Shown: positions 9,541-20,555, counted from the stretch's first letter. The stretch: 64,000 nt of DNA from Herminiimonas fonticola (GCF_003293745.1 NZ_PTLZ01000002.1:620001-684000); one strand, 5' to 3'. The notes: generated by a model from the letters alone, not told the origin. Numbers and translations: made by a program.

Positions 9541-10515
9541 ATGAACATTCAATTGAATCAGAGTGTGCAGCAATTACTGCTTGCGAATAAACCGGAAGGT
9601 CCAGTAGTCGCGATCGTTTCACCTAGCGGCTACTCACCGAATCCGGAAGCGGTTGAGCGCGGCATCGCGACCCTGCAAGCGCAAGGCTGTCACGTGCGCA
9701 ACTACACGGATGCTGCCAGTAAATTTCAACGCTTCGGTGCCAGCGACGATGCGCGCATTGCGCAATTGTATGCGGCTGCGCAAGATCCTGAAGTCGACAT
9801 CGTGCTGGCCTTGCGCGGCGGTTACGGCTTGACACGGTTATTACCCGATCTGGATTTCGGCATGCTGGCCGCTAGCGGAAAACTATTCGTAGGCCATAGC
9901 GATTTCACTGCGTTGCAAATGGGTTTGTTGGGACGGACGGGCGCTGTCAGCTTTTCCGGCCCGATGTTGTGTGACGATTTTGTACGGGATGAGTTGAGCG
10001 GCGGCTTGAGCAAGTTCACGATCAATGATTTCTGGCAATGCATGACGCAGTCTTCGCACACGGTTGTCGGGCAGGTCGAAGATAATCCGCAGATGTCGGT
10101 CAACGGTACTCTGTGGGGGGGCAATCTGGCGATGCTGGCGCATCTGGTTGGTTCGCCGTGGTTGCCGAAGGTGCAAGGCGGCATTCTGTTTGTCGAGGAT
10201 GTGAATGAACATCCGTATCGCGTGGAGCGCATGATGTTGCAGTTATTGCATGCTGGCGTACTTGATGATCAGCAGGCGATATTGCTGGGTGATTTCTCTT
10301 CTTATCGTTTGACTGATTACGATAATGGCTATGACTTTGCGCAGATGGTGGCTTATTTGCGGGCGCACTTGCCGGTGCCGGTTTTCACGGGATTGCCGGT
10401 TGGGCATGGGCGGGATAAGGCTACGATGGTGCTGGGTTCTCGGGCGGAGTTGGTTTCTGATTCTGCTTCGTTTTCGCTGACGATGTCTGGGTATGGATCG
10501 TTGCTTGGTCGCTAA
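9541..10515 (+). CDS. ldcA: Muramoyltetrapeptide (LD-) carboxypeptidase, peptidase family S66
   Basis: Removes the terminal D-Ala from tetrapeptide murein fragments during cytoplasmic peptidoglycan recycling. 324 residues. The S66 Ser-Glu-His triad can be seen: nucleophile Ser in FVGHSDFTALQ, Glu in LFVEDVNEHPYRVERMM, and His in GLPVGHGRDKA. AlRGGYGLTRLLPDLD is the usual family signature before the serine. No signal peptide, consistent with a cytoplasmic enzyme. Probably cotranscribed with the preceding hydrolase. Confidence 0.9.
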   Translation: MNIQLNQSVQQLLLANKPEGPVVAIVSPSGYSPNPEAVERGIATLQAQGCHVRNYTDAASKFQRFGASDDARIAQLYAAAQDPEVDIVLALRGGYGLTRLLPDLDFGMLAASGKLFVGHSDFTALQMGLLGRTGAVSFSGPMLCDDFVRDELSGGLSKFTINDFWQCMTQSSHTVVGQVEDNPQMSVNGTLWGGNLAMLAHLVGSPWLPKVQGGILFVEDVNEHPYRVERMMLQLLHAGVLDDQQAILLGDFSSYRLTDYDNGYDFAQMVAYLRAHLPVPVFTGLPVGHGRDKATMVLGSRAELVSDSASFSLTMSGYGSLLGR

Positions 10516-10526
10516 TACTTTTCTTC

Positions 10527-10572
10527 CTTCGTGGTGGATTGCCAGGCCACCCCCGGCAAGCCAACTACGAAG
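10527..10572 (+). other. Imperfect hairpin after ldcA
   Basis: CTTCGT (10527-10532) pairs with ACGAAG (10567-10572), and inside it GGATTGCC partly pairs with GGCAAGCC. It follows the ldcA stop and lacks a T tract. It could be a weak terminator; nothing else is recognisable in the 183-base gap before ybiT. Confidence 0.25.
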
Positions 10573-10698
10573 AAATGAACATTTCAGTGCCGAATCAAGA
10601 CTAAAGGCAAGCAAACCGCCAGCCAAGCTCAGCCGAACACCCCTCCACAATGGTAAAATACCCAGTTATCCAAATTAATACCTCCAAAGGCTTTATCA

Positions 10699-12300
10699 GT
10701 GCTTTCCACAGCTAATATCACGATGCAGTTCGGCCCCAAGCCGTTGTTTGAAAACATTTCCGTCAAGTTTGGCGACGGCAACCGTTACGGCCTGATTGGT
10801 GCTAACGGCTGCGGCAAGTCCACTTTCATGAAAATTCTCGGCGGCGATCTGGAGTCATCGGCCGGCACGGTCATGCTTGATCCGAACGAACGTCTGGGTA
10901 AATTGCGCCAGGATCAGTTTGCGTTTGAAGAAATGCGCGTGCTTGATGTCGTGATGATGGGGCACACGGAAATGTGGGCGGCGATGGCTGAGCGTGATGC
11001 GATTTACGCGAATCCGGAAGCGACCGACGACGATTACATGAAGGCAGCCGACCTCGAAGCGAAGTTTGCTGAATACGACGGCTACACCGCCGAATCGCGC
11101 GCTGGTGAATTGCTGCTTGGAGCCGGCGTGTCTATCGATTTGCATCAGGGACCGATGAGCAATGTATCGCCAGGCTGGAAGCTGCGCGTATTGCTGGCAC
11201 AGGCGCTGTTCTCGAATCCTGATATTTTGCTTCTTGATGAACCGACCAACAATCTGGACATCAACACGATTCGCTGGCTGGAAGATGTGCTCAACGAGCG
11301 CAATTCAACCATGATCATCATTTCCCATGATCGCCATTTCCTGAATCAGGTGTGTACGCACGTAGCCGATATGGATTACGGCACTCTGAAGATTTATCCA
11401 GGCAATTACGACGACTACATGTTTGCTTCGACGCAAGCGCGCAACCAGCAACTGGCGAATAATGCGAAAGCGAAAGACAAGGTTGCCGAGTTGCAGGAAT
11501 TCGTACGTCGTTTTGCTGCGAACAAATCCAAGGCACGTCAGGCAACATCGCGCGCCAAGCAAATCGAGAAGATCAAGGTTGACGACATCAAGCCATCGTC
11601 GCGTGCTTATCCATTCGTGCGTTTTGACGGCGAGAAAAAACTGCATCGTCAGGCAGTCACGGTGGAAGGCATTTCGAAATCCTTCGATCGTGATCTGTTC
11701 AAGAATTTCAGCATCACGGTAGAAGCGGGCGAACGCATCGCCATCATCGGTGCCAATGGCGCGGGTAAAACGACCTTGCTACGCAGCATAGGCGGCAATG
11801 ACATCACAGGTCTGGATGCTGATCGCGGTACCGTTAAATGGGCAGAGAACGCCAACGTCGGTTACATGCCGCAAGATCCAACAGAAGATTTCGCCAGCGA
11901 CAAAAATCTGACCGATTGGATGGGGCAATGGACCAAAGAAGGTGACGACGATCAAGCCGTGCGTTCGATTCTGGGACGTTTGCTATTCGGCGGCGACGAC
12001 GTGAAAAAATCGGTCAAGGTTCTGTCCGGCGGTGAAAAAGGTCGCATGACTTACGGCAAATTGATGCTCGGTCGCCACAATGTGTTGCTGATGGATGAAC
12101 CGACCAATCACATGGACATGGAATCGATCGAATCGCTGAATATTGCGCTGGAAAAATATGCCGGTACGCTGATTTTCGTTTCGCATGATCGCGAATTCGT
12201 TTCATCACTGGCAAACCGGGTTCTTGAAGTCAAAGAAGGTGGAATTGTCGACTTCCAGGGCACGTACGAAGAGTATTTGACCAGCCAGGGTATTGAGTAA
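10699..12300 (+). CDS. ybiT: ABC-F family ATPase YbiT
   Basis: Soluble ABC-F protein of 533 residues with two nucleotide-binding domains and no membrane segments; members act on the ribosome. N-domain: [13 protein letters not shown], signature region [21 protein letters not shown] and Walker [15 protein letters not shown]-domain: [28 protein letters not shown] and [12 protein letters not shown]. The linker between them is rich in Lys/Arg/Ala, as in the family. The start [20 protein letters not shown] and the ending TSQGIE match E. coli YbiT (530 residues) closely. It begins with GTG and ends 11 bases before a strong terminator. Confidence 0.94.
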   Translation: MLSTANITMQFGPKPLFENISVKFGDGNRYGLIGANGCGKSTFMKILGGDLESSAGTVMLDPNERLGKLRQDQFAFEEMRVLDVVMMGHTEMWAAMAERDAIYANPEATDDDYMKAADLEAKFAEYDGYTAESRAGELLLGAGVSIDLHQGPMSNVSPGWKLRVLLAQALFSNPDILLLDEPTNNLDINTIRWLEDVLNERNSTMIIISHDRHFLNQVCTHVADMDYGTLKIYPGNYDDYMFASTQARNQQLANNAKAKDKVAELQEFVRRFAANKSKARQATSRAKQIEKIKVDDIKPSSRAYPFVRFDGEKKLHRQAVTVEGISKSFDRDLFKNFSITVEAGERIAIIGANGAGKTTLLRSIGGNDITGLDADRGTVKWAENANVGYMPQDPTEDFASDKNLTDWMGQWTKEGDDDQAVRSILGRLLFGGDDVKKSVKVLSGGEKGRMTYGKLMLGRHNVLLMDEPTNHMDMESIESLNIALEKYAGTLIFVSHDREFVSSLANRVLEVKEGGIVDFQGTYEEYLTSQGIE

Positions 12301-12311
12301 AAGCAAGAATG

Positions 12312-12348
12312 AAAAAGCGCGACGTGGAGGATTCCCGTCGCGCTTTTT
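12312..12348 (+). terminator. Rho-independent terminator after ybiT
   Basis: Perfect 13-bp stem, AAAAAGCGCGACG (12312-12324) with CGTCGCGCTTTTT (12336-12348), 11-base loop and a terminal run of five T. It is strong and could act in both directions. Confidence 0.9.
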
Positions 12349-12504
12349 CACGTGTGCATTGTTATGCAACAACGTTTTTTCCATGTTTTGCGGCAAATTC
12401 TCCTTGCATCGAGGTATTCAACCTCCACATGAGAATGACGCTACAATTTGACTGCAATATCGTCACAGCTAAACAAGTTCATCGCGTTCAATCACTGACC
12501 AGCC

Positions 12505-13644
12505 ATGCAAATCCAGCCAATCAAAACTATTGAATTCGAACGCCCAGCAATGGAAGGCGGCACCAGTTGCGTCGCTCACGCGTGGGCGCGCACACCGGCC
12601 ACGCCGACGCCGGAAGAAAAAGTTGCCTTGAAGGAGCGCATCAAGCGCTTGTTGAAAGAACGCGAAGCCGTCTTGGTCGCACATTACTACGTCGATTCCG
12701 ACTTGCAGGATCTGGCGGAAGAAACTGGCGGTTGTGTATCCGATTCGCTGGAAATGGCGCGCTTCGGTCGCGATCATCCAGCCAAGACGCTGGTTGTCGC
12801 CGGCGTCAAGTTCATGGGCGAAACGGCAAAAATTCTCAGTCCTGAAAAAACCATTTTGATGCCTGATCTGGATGCGACTTGCTCGCTAGATCTCGGTTGT
12901 CCGATTGATGAATTCAATGCCTTCTGCGATGCGCATCCTGATCGCGTAGTCGTCGTGTATGCGAACACCAGCGCAGCGGTGAAGGCGCGTGCCGACTGGA
13001 TGGTGACCTCGTCTATCGGCTTGAAGATCGTTGAACATCTGCATGCACAGGGCAAGAAAATCCTGTGGGCACCGGACAAACATCTGGGCGGCTATATTCA
13101 AAAACAGACTGGCGCCGACATGCTGTTGTGGCAGGGTTCCTGTCTGGTGCATGACGAATTCAAGGCAGTTGAACTGGAACTGCTGAAGAAAGAACATCCG
13201 CTGGCCAAAGTATTGGTACATCCGGAATCGCCAGCTTCCGTGGTTGCACTGGCAGATGCCGTCGGTTCGACTTCGCAACTGATACACGCCGCTCAAACGA
13301 TGGATGCGCCTGAATTTATCGTCGCGACCGACAACGGCATTTTGCACAAGATGAAAGCCGCTGCGCCGGGCAAAATCTTTATTGATGCGCCTACCGCCGG
13401 CAATAGCGCGACTTGCAAGAGTTGCGCACATTGCCCTTGGATGGCGATGAATGGATTGCAGAACCTGGCCGACGTACTGGAATCGGGACGTAATGAAATT
13501 CACGTCGATCCGGCAATCGGCCGCAAGGCTACCGTCTGTATCGACCGCATGCTGGATTTTGCAGCAGCGCAAAAAGCCAATGTGCGTCCATCCAGCGATC
13601 TGGCGAAAGAAGGAAAACTGTTTTCAGGGATAGGTCCGGCATGA
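12505..13644 (+). CDS. nadA: Quinolinate synthase A
   Basis: [4Fe-4S] enzyme condensing iminoaspartate (from NadB) with dihydroxyacetone phosphate to quinolinate, the first dedicated intermediate of de novo NAD synthesis. 379 residues. Recognisable segments: [48 protein letters not shown] with one cluster Cys region, and [13 protein letters not shown] near the C-terminus carrying the last cluster Cys. The stop overlaps the nadC start (ATGA), so NadA and NadC are coupled. Confidence 0.97.
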   Translation: MQIQPIKTIEFERPAMEGGTSCVAHAWARTPATPTPEEKVALKERIKRLLKEREAVLVAHYYVDSDLQDLAEETGGCVSDSLEMARFGRDHPAKTLVVAGVKFMGETAKILSPEKTILMPDLDATCSLDLGCPIDEFNAFCDAHPDRVVVVYANTSAAVKARADWMVTSSIGLKIVEHLHAQGKKILWAPDKHLGGYIQKQTGADMLLWQGSCLVHDEFKAVELELLKKEHPLAKVLVHPESPASVVALADAVGSTSQLIHAAQTMDAPEFIVATDNGILHKMKAAAPGKIFIDAPTAGNSATCKSCAHCPWMAMNGLQNLADVLESGRNEIHVDPAIGRKATVCIDRMLDFAAAQKANVRPSSDLAKEGKLFSGIGPA

Positions 13645-14513
13645 GTCTATTGCGCAATCCATTTGCCCCTTTCGATGCGGCACTCAAGGCTGCATTTGAA
13701 GCCAATATCGTGGCGGCTCTGGCAGAGGATGTGGGTACCGGCGATATCACCGGCAAGCTGGTTCCTGAACAGGAAATCGTCAACGCACATGTAATCGTGC
13801 GCGAAGCGGCTGTGTTGTGTGGAGCGCCGTGGTTTGAAGCGGTGATGAAGCAACTGGATGCGCGTATCAAGATCGTCTGGAATTATGCAGAAGGCGATTT
13901 GATGAAGGCTGATAGCGAAGTCTGCGCAATCGAAGCGCCGGCCCGCGCCTTGCTGACGGCTGAGCGCGCAGCCCTGAATTTCCTGCAATTGCTGTCTGGC
14001 GTTGCAACGGCTACGCGCGAATATGTGGAACTGATCGCAGGTACCAAGTCAGCGATTTTGGATACTCGTAAAACGCTGCCTGGCTTACGCCTGGCGCAGA
14101 AGTACGCAGTGCGCGTAGGTGGCGGCAAGAATCAGCGTCTGGCACTGTATGACGGCATCCTGATTAAGGAGAACCACATTGCAGCAGCAGGCGGCGTTAA
14201 GGCCGCCATGCAGGCTGCGCTGGCATTGAATGCCGGTGTGACGATACAGATCGAGGTGGAAGATTTGCAGCAATTACAGGATGCGCTTGAAGCCGGTGCG
14301 CAATCGGTATTGCTGGATAATTTTTCGCTGGAGATGATGCGCGAAGCGGTAGCACTGACCAAAGGCCGTGCCTTGCTTGAAGGTTCCGGCGGCGTGAATC
14401 GGGATTCGGTCAGGGCGATTGCAGAAACAGGCGTAGACCGCATTTCGATAGGCGCTTTGACCAAGGATGTACGCGCAACCGATTACTCCTTGCGCATACT
14501 TGAATCGAAGTAA
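13641..14513 (+). CDS. nadC: Nicotinate-nucleotide pyrophosphorylase (carboxylating)
   Basis: Quinolinate phosphoribosyltransferase: joins quinolinate to PRPP and decarboxylates it to nicotinate mononucleotide. 290 residues. The active-site segments are intact: [53 protein letters not shown] and [21 protein letters not shown]. It overlaps nadA by four bases. The bidirectional terminator directly after it separates it from convergent nadB, whose product supplies the pathway's first substrate. Confidence 0.97.
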   Translation: MSLLRNPFAPFDAALKAAFEANIVAALAEDVGTGDITGKLVPEQEIVNAHVIVREAAVLCGAPWFEAVMKQLDARIKIVWNYAEGDLMKADSEVCAIEAPARALLTAERAALNFLQLLSGVATATREYVELIAGTKSAILDTRKTLPGLRLAQKYAVRVGGGKNQRLALYDGILIKENHIAAAGGVKAAMQAALALNAGVTIQIEVEDLQQLQDALEAGAQSVLLDNFSLEMMREAVALTKGRALLEGSGGVNRDSVRAIAETGVDRISIGALTKDVRATDYSLRILESK

Positions 14514-14546
14514 ATCGAATCAAATACCGCCTTGTTGCTTGAGTCG

Positions 14547-14585
14547 AAAAAAAGCCGCTGATTTTGCGATCAGCGGCTTTTTTTT
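14547..14585. terminator. Bidirectional terminator between nadC and nadB
   Basis: Perfect 16-bp stem: seven A plus GCCGCTGAT (14547-14562) against ATCAGCGGC plus T run (14569-14584), six-base loop. The A run on one side and the T run on the other make it functional for both convergent genes. Confidence 0.93.
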
Positions 14586-14602
14586 ATGAGCTTGCTATCT
14601 GA

Positions 14603-16204
14603 TTATTTGCGGTCAGGTTGCAAGACGCTAGGCAGCGCCTTTGGCAAAGTCTCAGGATAGTCGCGACTGAAGTGCAGGCCGCGACTTTCACGTCGCGACA
14701 GTGCGCTATTGACGATCAGCGATGCTACTTCGACCAGATTACGCAATTCCAGCAAATCCGGCGTGATGCGGAAGTTGGCGTAGTACTCGTCGATTTCTTC
14801 TTTCAGCAGACGGATACGATGTTGCGCGCGTTCCAGGCGTTTGGTGGTGCGTACGATACCGACGTAATTCCACATGAAGCGACGCAGTTCTTCCCAGTTA
14901 TTGGCAATGATGACTTCTTCATCCGCATCGGTGACGCGGCTTTCATCCCAGGCCGGCAGGGTGACGGCTTTTTGCTTTGGTTGTTCTTCAATGTACTTGG
15001 CGGCAGCACGACCGAGTACCAGACATTCCAGCAATGAATTGCTGGCGAGGCGATTTGCACCGTGCAAACCTGTACAGGTGGTTTCGCCTACGGCATACAA
15101 GCCGGGCAGGTCGGTGCGGCCAGCCAGATCGGTAATGATGCCGCCGCAGGTGTAATGCGCCGCCGGTACGACCGGGATCGGTTCCTTCGTAATGTCGATG
15201 CCGAATTGCAGGCAGCGTTCCATGATGTTTGGGAAATGTTCTTTCAGGAACTCAGACGATTTGTGGCTGATGTCCAGATTGACGTAATCGACACCATGCT
15301 TTTTCATTTCAGCATCGATGGCGCGCGCGACGATGTCACGCGGTGCCAGTTCGGCGCGTTCGTCATAGGCAGGCATGAAACGCTTGCCCGAGTTTTTGCC
15401 TGAATTCGGTGGCAAGCGCAGTTCGCCACCTTCGCCACGGACTGCTTCGGTGATCAAATACGATTTTGCGTATGGGTGATACAGGCAGGTCGGGTGGAAT
15501 TGAATGAATTCCATATTCGCGATGCGGCAGCCTGCGCGCCATGCCATTGCAATGCCATCACCGGTCGCGGTATCAGGATTGGTCGTGTACAGATAAACCT
15601 TGCCGGCACCGCCAGTCGCCAGCACCGTGTGCTCGGCGGAAATCGTGATGACCTTGCCGCTTTTGACGTCTTGTACATACAGGCCTAGACAACGCGGGCC
15701 ATGTTTTTTGCGTTCCAGGTTCGCTGATGTGATGACGTCGATGGCGTAGTGATGCTCCATCAAGGTGATATTCGGGTGGTTGCGTACTTTTTCTTCCAGC
15801 GTGACTTGTACCGCGTGGCCGGTTGCATCTGCCGCGTGAATGATACGGCGCTGGCTGTGGCCGCCTTCGCGTGTCAGATGGAAACCAAGCTCGGCCGTCG
15901 CATCGGGCGTGAAGGGCACGCCTTGTTCTATCAGCCATGCAATCGCTTCCGGACCATGTTCGATGATGTAGCGGGTGGCAGCTTCATCGCATAAGCCACC
16001 GCCGGCCACCAGCGTGTCGGCGACATGCTCGTCATAGCTGTCGTGCGAATCGAGGACGGCGGCAATACCGCCTTGCGCCCAGCTACTGGCGCCATCGAGC
16101 AGCGAACGTTTGGAAATGACTGCGACCTTGCGGGTCTCGGCCAGATGGAGAGCAACGGAGAGACCGGCTAATCCACTGCCGACAATTGCGACATCAAATT
16201 TCAT
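14603..16204 (-). CDS. nadB: L-aspartate oxidase
   Basis: FAD enzyme oxidising L-aspartate to iminoaspartate, the substrate for NadA. 533 residues. N-terminal Rossmann FAD site VAIVGSGLAGLSVALHLAE, then the succinate-dehydrogenase-like segments SSWAQGGIAAVL, HPTCLYHP, ITEAVRGEGG and HYTCGGIITDLAGRT, and the C-terminal helical domain with RTTKRLERAQHRI. It faces nadA-nadC across a shared terminator, so the three-step branch to nicotinate mononucleotide is clustered but in two transcripts. A perfect 8-bp inverted repeat lies upstream of its start. Confidence 0.97.
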   Translation of the reverse strand: MKFDVAIVGSGLAGLSVALHLAETRKVAVISKRSLLDGASSWAQGGIAAVLDSHDSYDEHVADTLVAGGGLCDEAATRYIIEHGPEAIAWLIEQGVPFTPDATAELGFHLTREGGHSQRRIIHAADATGHAVQVTLEEKVRNHPNITLMEHHYAIDVITSANLERKKHGPRCLGLYVQDVKSGKVITISAEHTVLATGGAGKVYLYTTNPDTATGDGIAMAWRAGCRIANMEFIQFHPTCLYHPYAKSYLITEAVRGEGGELRLPPNSGKNSGKRFMPAYDERAELAPRDIVARAIDAEMKKHGVDYVNLDISHKSSEFLKEHFPNIMERCLQFGIDITKEPIPVVPAAHYTCGGIITDLAGRTDLPGLYAVGETTCTGLHGANRLASNSLLECLVLGRAAAKYIEEQPKQKAVTLPAWDESRVTDADEEVIIANNWEELRRFMWNYVGIVRTTKRLERAQHRIRLLKEEIDEYYANFRITPDLLELRNLVEVASLIVNSALSRRESRGLHFSRDYPETLPKALPSVLQPDRK

Positions 16205-16238
16205 AGGGTTTCGTATTAAAGAAAAAGTTTGCCCATGA

Positions 16239-16279
16239 CTATATGCGATTTAGCCGACGGCCGTGTAATTTGCATATAG
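16239..16279. promoter_or_regulatory. Inverted repeat in the nadB-dctA divergent region
   Basis: CTATATGC (16239-16246) and GCATATAG (16272-16279) are perfect inverted copies, extending imperfectly to 13 bases each. Their centres lie 33 bases apart, about three helical turns, 35 bases before nadB. This could be a paired operator or overlap the nadB promoter. No regulator is assigned. Confidence 0.35.
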
Positions 16280-16497
16280 AAAAAGGGGCTTTTACAGTAG
16301 AAGACATGAGAAAAATGTTAAGAATTGTTGATTTTTAAGATGTCGTGAAACATGATTTTTACCTCGTGTGTGGCCCTGAAAAAAGGTCTAGCATACGAGC
16401 ATCATGGGCATGGAAACTGGTCGAATATAAGCACTTGCCCATCAATAATGGATATCAGCTTACCCAGCTGATGCTCCTGTTTTTGAAGAATCGAAAA

Positions 16498-17817
16498 ATG
16501 CATAAGCAGCCATTTTATAAATCCTTGTACGTACAAGTTATTTTTGCCATCGTCGTTGGTATCTTGCTCGGCCATTTTGCGCCTGAGACTGGCACCGCTA
16601 TGAAGCCGTTTGGCGATGGTTTTATCAAACTGATAAAAATGATTATCGCGCCTGTGATTTTTTGCACGGTCGTAATCGGTATTGCCGGCATGGAGGACAT
16701 GAAAAAAGTCGGCAAGACTGGTGGCCTCGCGCTACTTTATTTTGAAATCATGAGTACGCTGGCTTTGCTGGTTGGCCTGATCATCGTCAACGTCTTGCAG
16801 CCTGGCGCGGGGATGAATGTCGATGTCACTTCCCTGGATGTCGCCAGCATTGCGAGCTACACGGCACCTGGAAAGCTTGAAACTATCACCGATTTCTTGC
16901 TGCATATCATCCCGGTCAGCATGATTGATGCGTTTGCCAAAGGCGATGTGTTGCAAGTGTTATTGGTATCTGTCCTGTTTGGCTTTGCGCTACATAAATT
17001 CGGCGGGCGCGGCACGCTGATATTTGATTTTATCGAGAAAATTTCACACGTTCTGTTTGCCATCGTCGGTTTCATCATGAAGGCTGCACCTATCGGTGCT
17101 TTTGGTGCAATGGCATTCACGATAGGCAAGTACGGCATCAGTTCCCTGTTGTCGCTGGGGAAAATGATGGGCGCGTTCTATCTGACTTGCCTGTTCTTTA
17201 TCTTTGTCATATTGGGAATCGTGACGCGCTTGCATGGCTTCAGCATCTGGAAGTTCGTCAAATACATCAAGGAAGAATTGCTGATCGTATTGGGTACGTC
17301 TTCGTCGGAATCCGTATTGCCGCGCATGATAGCCAAGATGGAAAATCTGGGCGCGAAAAAATCAGTGGTCGGTCTCGTCATTCCAACCGGTTACTCATTC
17401 AACCTTGATGGCACGGCGATTTATCTGACAATGGCCGCGGTGTTCATCGCGCAGGCAACGAATACGCCTATGAGTTTGATGCAGCAAGTCACGCTGCTCG
17501 GTGTTCTGCTGCTGACATCCAAGGGCGCTGCGGGCATTACCGGCAGCGGCTTCATTGTATTGGCCGCGACCCTGTCCGCAGTTGGTCATGTACCGGTTGC
17601 AGGGCTGGCATTGATATTGGGAATCGACAGGTTCATGTCGGAAGCACGCGCACTAACCAATACCATCGGTAACGGCGTTGCTACCTTGGTTGTTGCCAAG
17701 TGGGTCAATGAGCTGGATATGGGCACTTTGCACGCTCAATTGAATAACGAAACTGCTGAAGCTGCAGCAGAGCCGGAAAAAATACTGGATCTGACGAACA
17801 CCAAACTGGATATGTGA
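16498..17817 (+). CDS. dctA: C4-dicarboxylate:cation symporter DctA
   Basis: Inner membrane symporter of the DAACS family importing succinate, fumarate, malate and often aspartate with H+ or Na+. I place the start at ATG 16498 (439 residues; E. coli 428) because [21 protein letters not shown] is the usual beginning; the open frame extends to 16345 without similarity. The serine-rich re-entrant loop [12 protein letters not shown] and the substrate-binding [18 protein letters not shown] are intact, with eight or so membrane segments. No sigma-54 -24/-12 element, known for some dctA promoters, was seen upstream. Confidence 0.94.
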   Translation: MHKQPFYKSLYVQVIFAIVVGILLGHFAPETGTAMKPFGDGFIKLIKMIIAPVIFCTVVIGIAGMEDMKKVGKTGGLALLYFEIMSTLALLVGLIIVNVLQPGAGMNVDVTSLDVASIASYTAPGKLETITDFLLHIIPVSMIDAFAKGDVLQVLLVSVLFGFALHKFGGRGTLIFDFIEKISHVLFAIVGFIMKAAPIGAFGAMAFTIGKYGISSLLSLGKMMGAFYLTCLFFIFVILGIVTRLHGFSIWKFVKYIKEELLIVLGTSSSESVLPRMIAKMENLGAKKSVVGLVIPTGYSFNLDGTAIYLTMAAVFIAQATNTPMSLMQQVTLLGVLLLTSKGAAGITGSGFIVLAATLSAVGHVPVAGLALILGIDRFMSEARALTNTIGNGVATLVVAKWVNELDMGTLHAQLNNETAEAAAEPEKILDLTNTKLDM

Positions 17818-17828
17818 AGCTTGCGACA

Positions 17829-17865
17829 GGTACTTCAGAGATAAGGGATTACCCTCTGAAGTGCC
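17829..17865. terminator. Candidate hairpin between dctA and the GGDEF/EAL gene
   Basis: GGTACTTCAGAG (17829-17840) pairs with CTCTGAAGTGCC (17854-17865), 12 pairs including a wobble, with a 13-base loop, in the gap between two convergent genes. It lacks a T tract, so termination is plausible but not shown. Confidence 0.45.
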
Positions 17866-17912
17866 GACGTATTTCTGGTGCAGGCTGATGCCAAACCTGT
17901 ACTAAACGCAGG

Positions 17913-20555
17913 TCAGACTAGCGGAAATTGGTGAGAAGAGCAGATCAGTGTTTCTGCTTCTTCCGCTGATAAGGGTGGCGAAAACAAGAAGCCCTGTCCC
18001 AGATTGCAGCCCAGTTTTTTTAACTCATGAATATGCCCGGTGGTTTCTACGCCTTCGGCGATAGTTTGCAGATTCAATGTTTGCGCCAGCGCCATCACCA
18101 GACGAATAATTTCTCTATCGCTTTGTCTGGTATCAAGGCCGTGTACGAAGGCCTTGTCGATTTTGAGTATATCAATCGGCAATTTCTGCAGATATGCGAG
18201 CGAAGAATAACCAGTACCAAAATCATCCAGTGCCAGACGCAGGCCGAGTTTTTTCAGCAAGGACAGGTTCTCTATTGTTTGCAGAGGATTCGCCATTGCC
18301 GACGTTTCTGTCAGTTCGAGTTCTATCGTGTGCGGAATCACACCGCTGTTGTTGAGAATGTCGCGCACTTGTGTGAAGAAAGATGTGTGCAGCAATTGCC
18401 GCATCGAGACATTGACCGCGACGGTGATGTCGCCCATGGCCGGATAGCTGGCCTGCCATGTAGCGAGTTGCTGACATGCCTGTTCCATCGCCCACATGCC
18501 GATAGGCACCACCATGCCTGAGGTTTCGGCGATAGGGATGAACTCGTTGGGTGAAATCATGCCGTATTCCGGACTGTTCCAGCGCAGCAGTAATTCAAAT
18601 CCCTTGACGCTACCGTCAGCCAGCGAGACCTTGGGCTGATACGCAACCGACAGTTCATTCCGTTCCAGCGCAAAACGCAAAGCTACATCCATGCGTGCAT
18701 GCTTGTCGGATTTGCTTTGCAATGCAGCATCGTAAATTTCGATCCGATTGCGGCCACGCTCCTTGGCCTGGTACATCGCGGCATCGGCGTCGCGTATCAG
18801 ATCGGCCGGCACCTGGTGATCCGGACTTAATTGCGCAATACCGATACTGGTTTGAATCTTGACCGCGATACTTTCAAAGATCAGTTGTTTCGATACTGCC
18901 TGCATGATGGCATTAGCCTTGACGCTGGCTTCTGCCAAAGAGGAATTGGTCAGGATAACGAATTCATTGCCGCCAAAACGTGCGACGAAATCGGTTGCCG
19001 GCAAGGCACTCACGACGCGCTTGCTGATTTCAATCAGACATTTATCACCAAAGTCGTGACCGTGGGTGTCGTTGACGCTCTTGAAGAAATCGAGATCGCA
19101 GAACAGCATGGTCAGGCTGGATTGACGCTGCCGGCTGACTTCGATTGCTGTACCCAATGTTTTGACCAGATAGCGACGATTCGGCAAATCGGTCAGCATG
19201 TCATGCATCGCCTGGTATTCGATTTGCATTTCCGTTGTCTTGCGTTGTGTAATGTCGCGTGTGACGCCGAGTATGCCTATCGTCTCGCCCTTGGCATCGC
19301 GCAACGGATATTTGCTGGTGTGGAACCACAGATGCATGTCGCTATGCCAGAACCCCGGCATTTCCATATCCTGCAAAGGCATGCCAGTTTGCATGACTTG
19401 CAGATCTTGCTGCTGAATCTCATCTGCTATTTCCTGCGGGCTGAATTCATCATTTGCATTCGCCATCTTCAGGCAAATGTCGTAGACGGTTTTTCCACGC
19501 AATTCATCTTCGCTGGAATAGCCGAAATGTTTCTGGAATACCTGATTGCTGATCGTGAAGCGACCGTCGCGGTCTTTGGCGTAAATCATCGATGGATTGA
19601 GGTCGAGTACCGCGCGCAGCAATGAGGTTTCTTCCTGCAACTTCAGTTCGACATCCTTGCGTAGAGTAATGTCTTCCAGACTGAATACGAGTCCATTGAT
19701 GGCTGAATCATGCAGCATGTTGTAGCCGCGTGTTTCCAGCCAGACCCAATGCCCGTCTTTATGTTGCGTGCGATGGCGCGAGAAGATTGTGCTGTGTGGC
19801 GTGTCACGCAGATAACGCAGTTTCTTTTTGTGTTCTTCTGCTTCATCCGGATGCAGTACGGCCCGCAAGCCATCGCGGATGATTTCTTCCTGGTCGTAGC
19901 CTATGACTTCCTGTAGTGCAGGATTGGCAAACTTGATTTGATAATCAGCGTCGGTGATGATGAAAATATGACGTGTCACGCGCGCAATCGCATTGAAACG
20001 CCGTTCGTTGGTGCGCGCCTGGCTCAGTGCCATGCGATTGATGTTCAGTGTTTTGGCCAGTAACAAGGCCAGCCAGCCTATGCAAATTGTCGCAAACAGT
20101 TCGGGCAGCCAATCGCCTACGGTGACGCCCAGATGCACGTTGATGCGGTGACCGATCAAAGCCAGCGCAGCAATAAGCACCATCGCAATGTTACTGCGCA
20201 AAACCAATGGGAAAACGCCGGCAATCGCGATCAACCAGGGCATAGGCAAAGCCGGCATCGATTTTTGCGTAGAGAGAATCGCGATGGCGAAGGTGGCAAT
20301 GATCACTTCACACAGCAGGAATTTTTCATCCAGAAGAATCGCTGTGCGCAGCCAGAAGTGACGTACAAAGGCGAGCATGAGTAGTGCGGTCAACAACACG
20401 GCGGCCAGCATGCCTGTTTTTGATAGGGTCAGGTGCCTGGCGTAAATCAGTAGAACGACGTGGAATAGCAATGTGGCATACAACAGCAAGGAAGCGGTGC
20501 GGAAAATATCGCTTCCTGCTAAAACGTTGATGGCACGTAGGCGCGTTTCCTTCAT
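17913..20555 (-). CDS. Membrane PAS-PAS-GGDEF-EAL protein (likely c-di-GMP phosphodiesterase)
   Basis: 880 residues: about six hydrophobic segments up to residue ~175, PAS 1 (about 185-300), PAS 2 (about 305-430), GGDEF (about 440-610) and EAL (about 620-875). The GGDEF motif reads RFGGNEF (residues 528-532 GGNEF): Asp at the metal position is Asn, and the inhibitory-site Arg is Pro (PATD), so cyclase activity is doubtful. EAL catalytic features are present: GFELLLRW, ELTETSAM, DDFGTGYSSLAYL, KIDKAFV and AEGVET. I infer a membrane sensor that degrades c-di-GMP, the GGDEF part perhaps acting as a GTP-binding regulator. Its start overlaps the purT stop by one base. Confidence 0.88.
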   Translation of the reverse strand: MKETRLRAINVLAGSDIFRTASLLLYATLLFHVVLLIYARHLTLSKTGMLAAVLLTALLMLAFVRHFWLRTAILLDEKFLLCEVIIATFAIAILSTQKSMPALPMPWLIAIAGVFPLVLRSNIAMVLIAALALIGHRINVHLGVTVGDWLPELFATICIGWLALLLAKTLNINRMALSQARTNERRFNAIARVTRHIFIITDADYQIKFANPALQEVIGYDQEEIIRDGLRAVLHPDEAEEHKKKLRYLRDTPHSTIFSRHRTQHKDGHWVWLETRGYNMLHDSAINGLVFSLEDITLRKDVELKLQEETSLLRAVLDLNPSMIYAKDRDGRFTISNQVFQKHFGYSSEDELRGKTVYDICLKMANANDEFSPQEIADEIQQQDLQVMQTGMPLQDMEMPGFWHSDMHLWFHTSKYPLRDAKGETIGILGVTRDITQRKTTEMQIEYQAMHDMLTDLPNRRYLVKTLGTAIEVSRQRQSSLTMLFCDLDFFKSVNDTHGHDFGDKCLIEISKRVVSALPATDFVARFGGNEFVILTNSSLAEASVKANAIMQAVSKQLIFESIAVKIQTSIGIAQLSPDHQVPADLIRDADAAMYQAKERGRNRIEIYDAALQSKSDKHARMDVALRFALERNELSVAYQPKVSLADGSVKGFELLLRWNSPEYGMISPNEFIPIAETSGMVVPIGMWAMEQACQQLATWQASYPAMGDITVAVNVSMRQLLHTSFFTQVRDILNNSGVIPHTIELELTETSAMANPLQTIENLSLLKKLGLRLALDDFGTGYSSLAYLQKLPIDILKIDKAFVHGLDTRQSDREIIRLVMALAQTLNLQTIAEGVETTGHIHELKKLGCNLGQGFLFSPPLSAEEAETLICSSHQFPLV

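Noticed and set aside
16345-16497. N-terminal extension of DctA
   Set aside because: The frame is open, but the added residues do not resemble the family and the usual start [10 protein letters not shown] lies at 16498.
18027-19625. Long plus-strand frames opposite the GGDEF/EAL gene
   Set aside because: The minus strand carries full, ordered domains; the opposite frames show only shadow composition.
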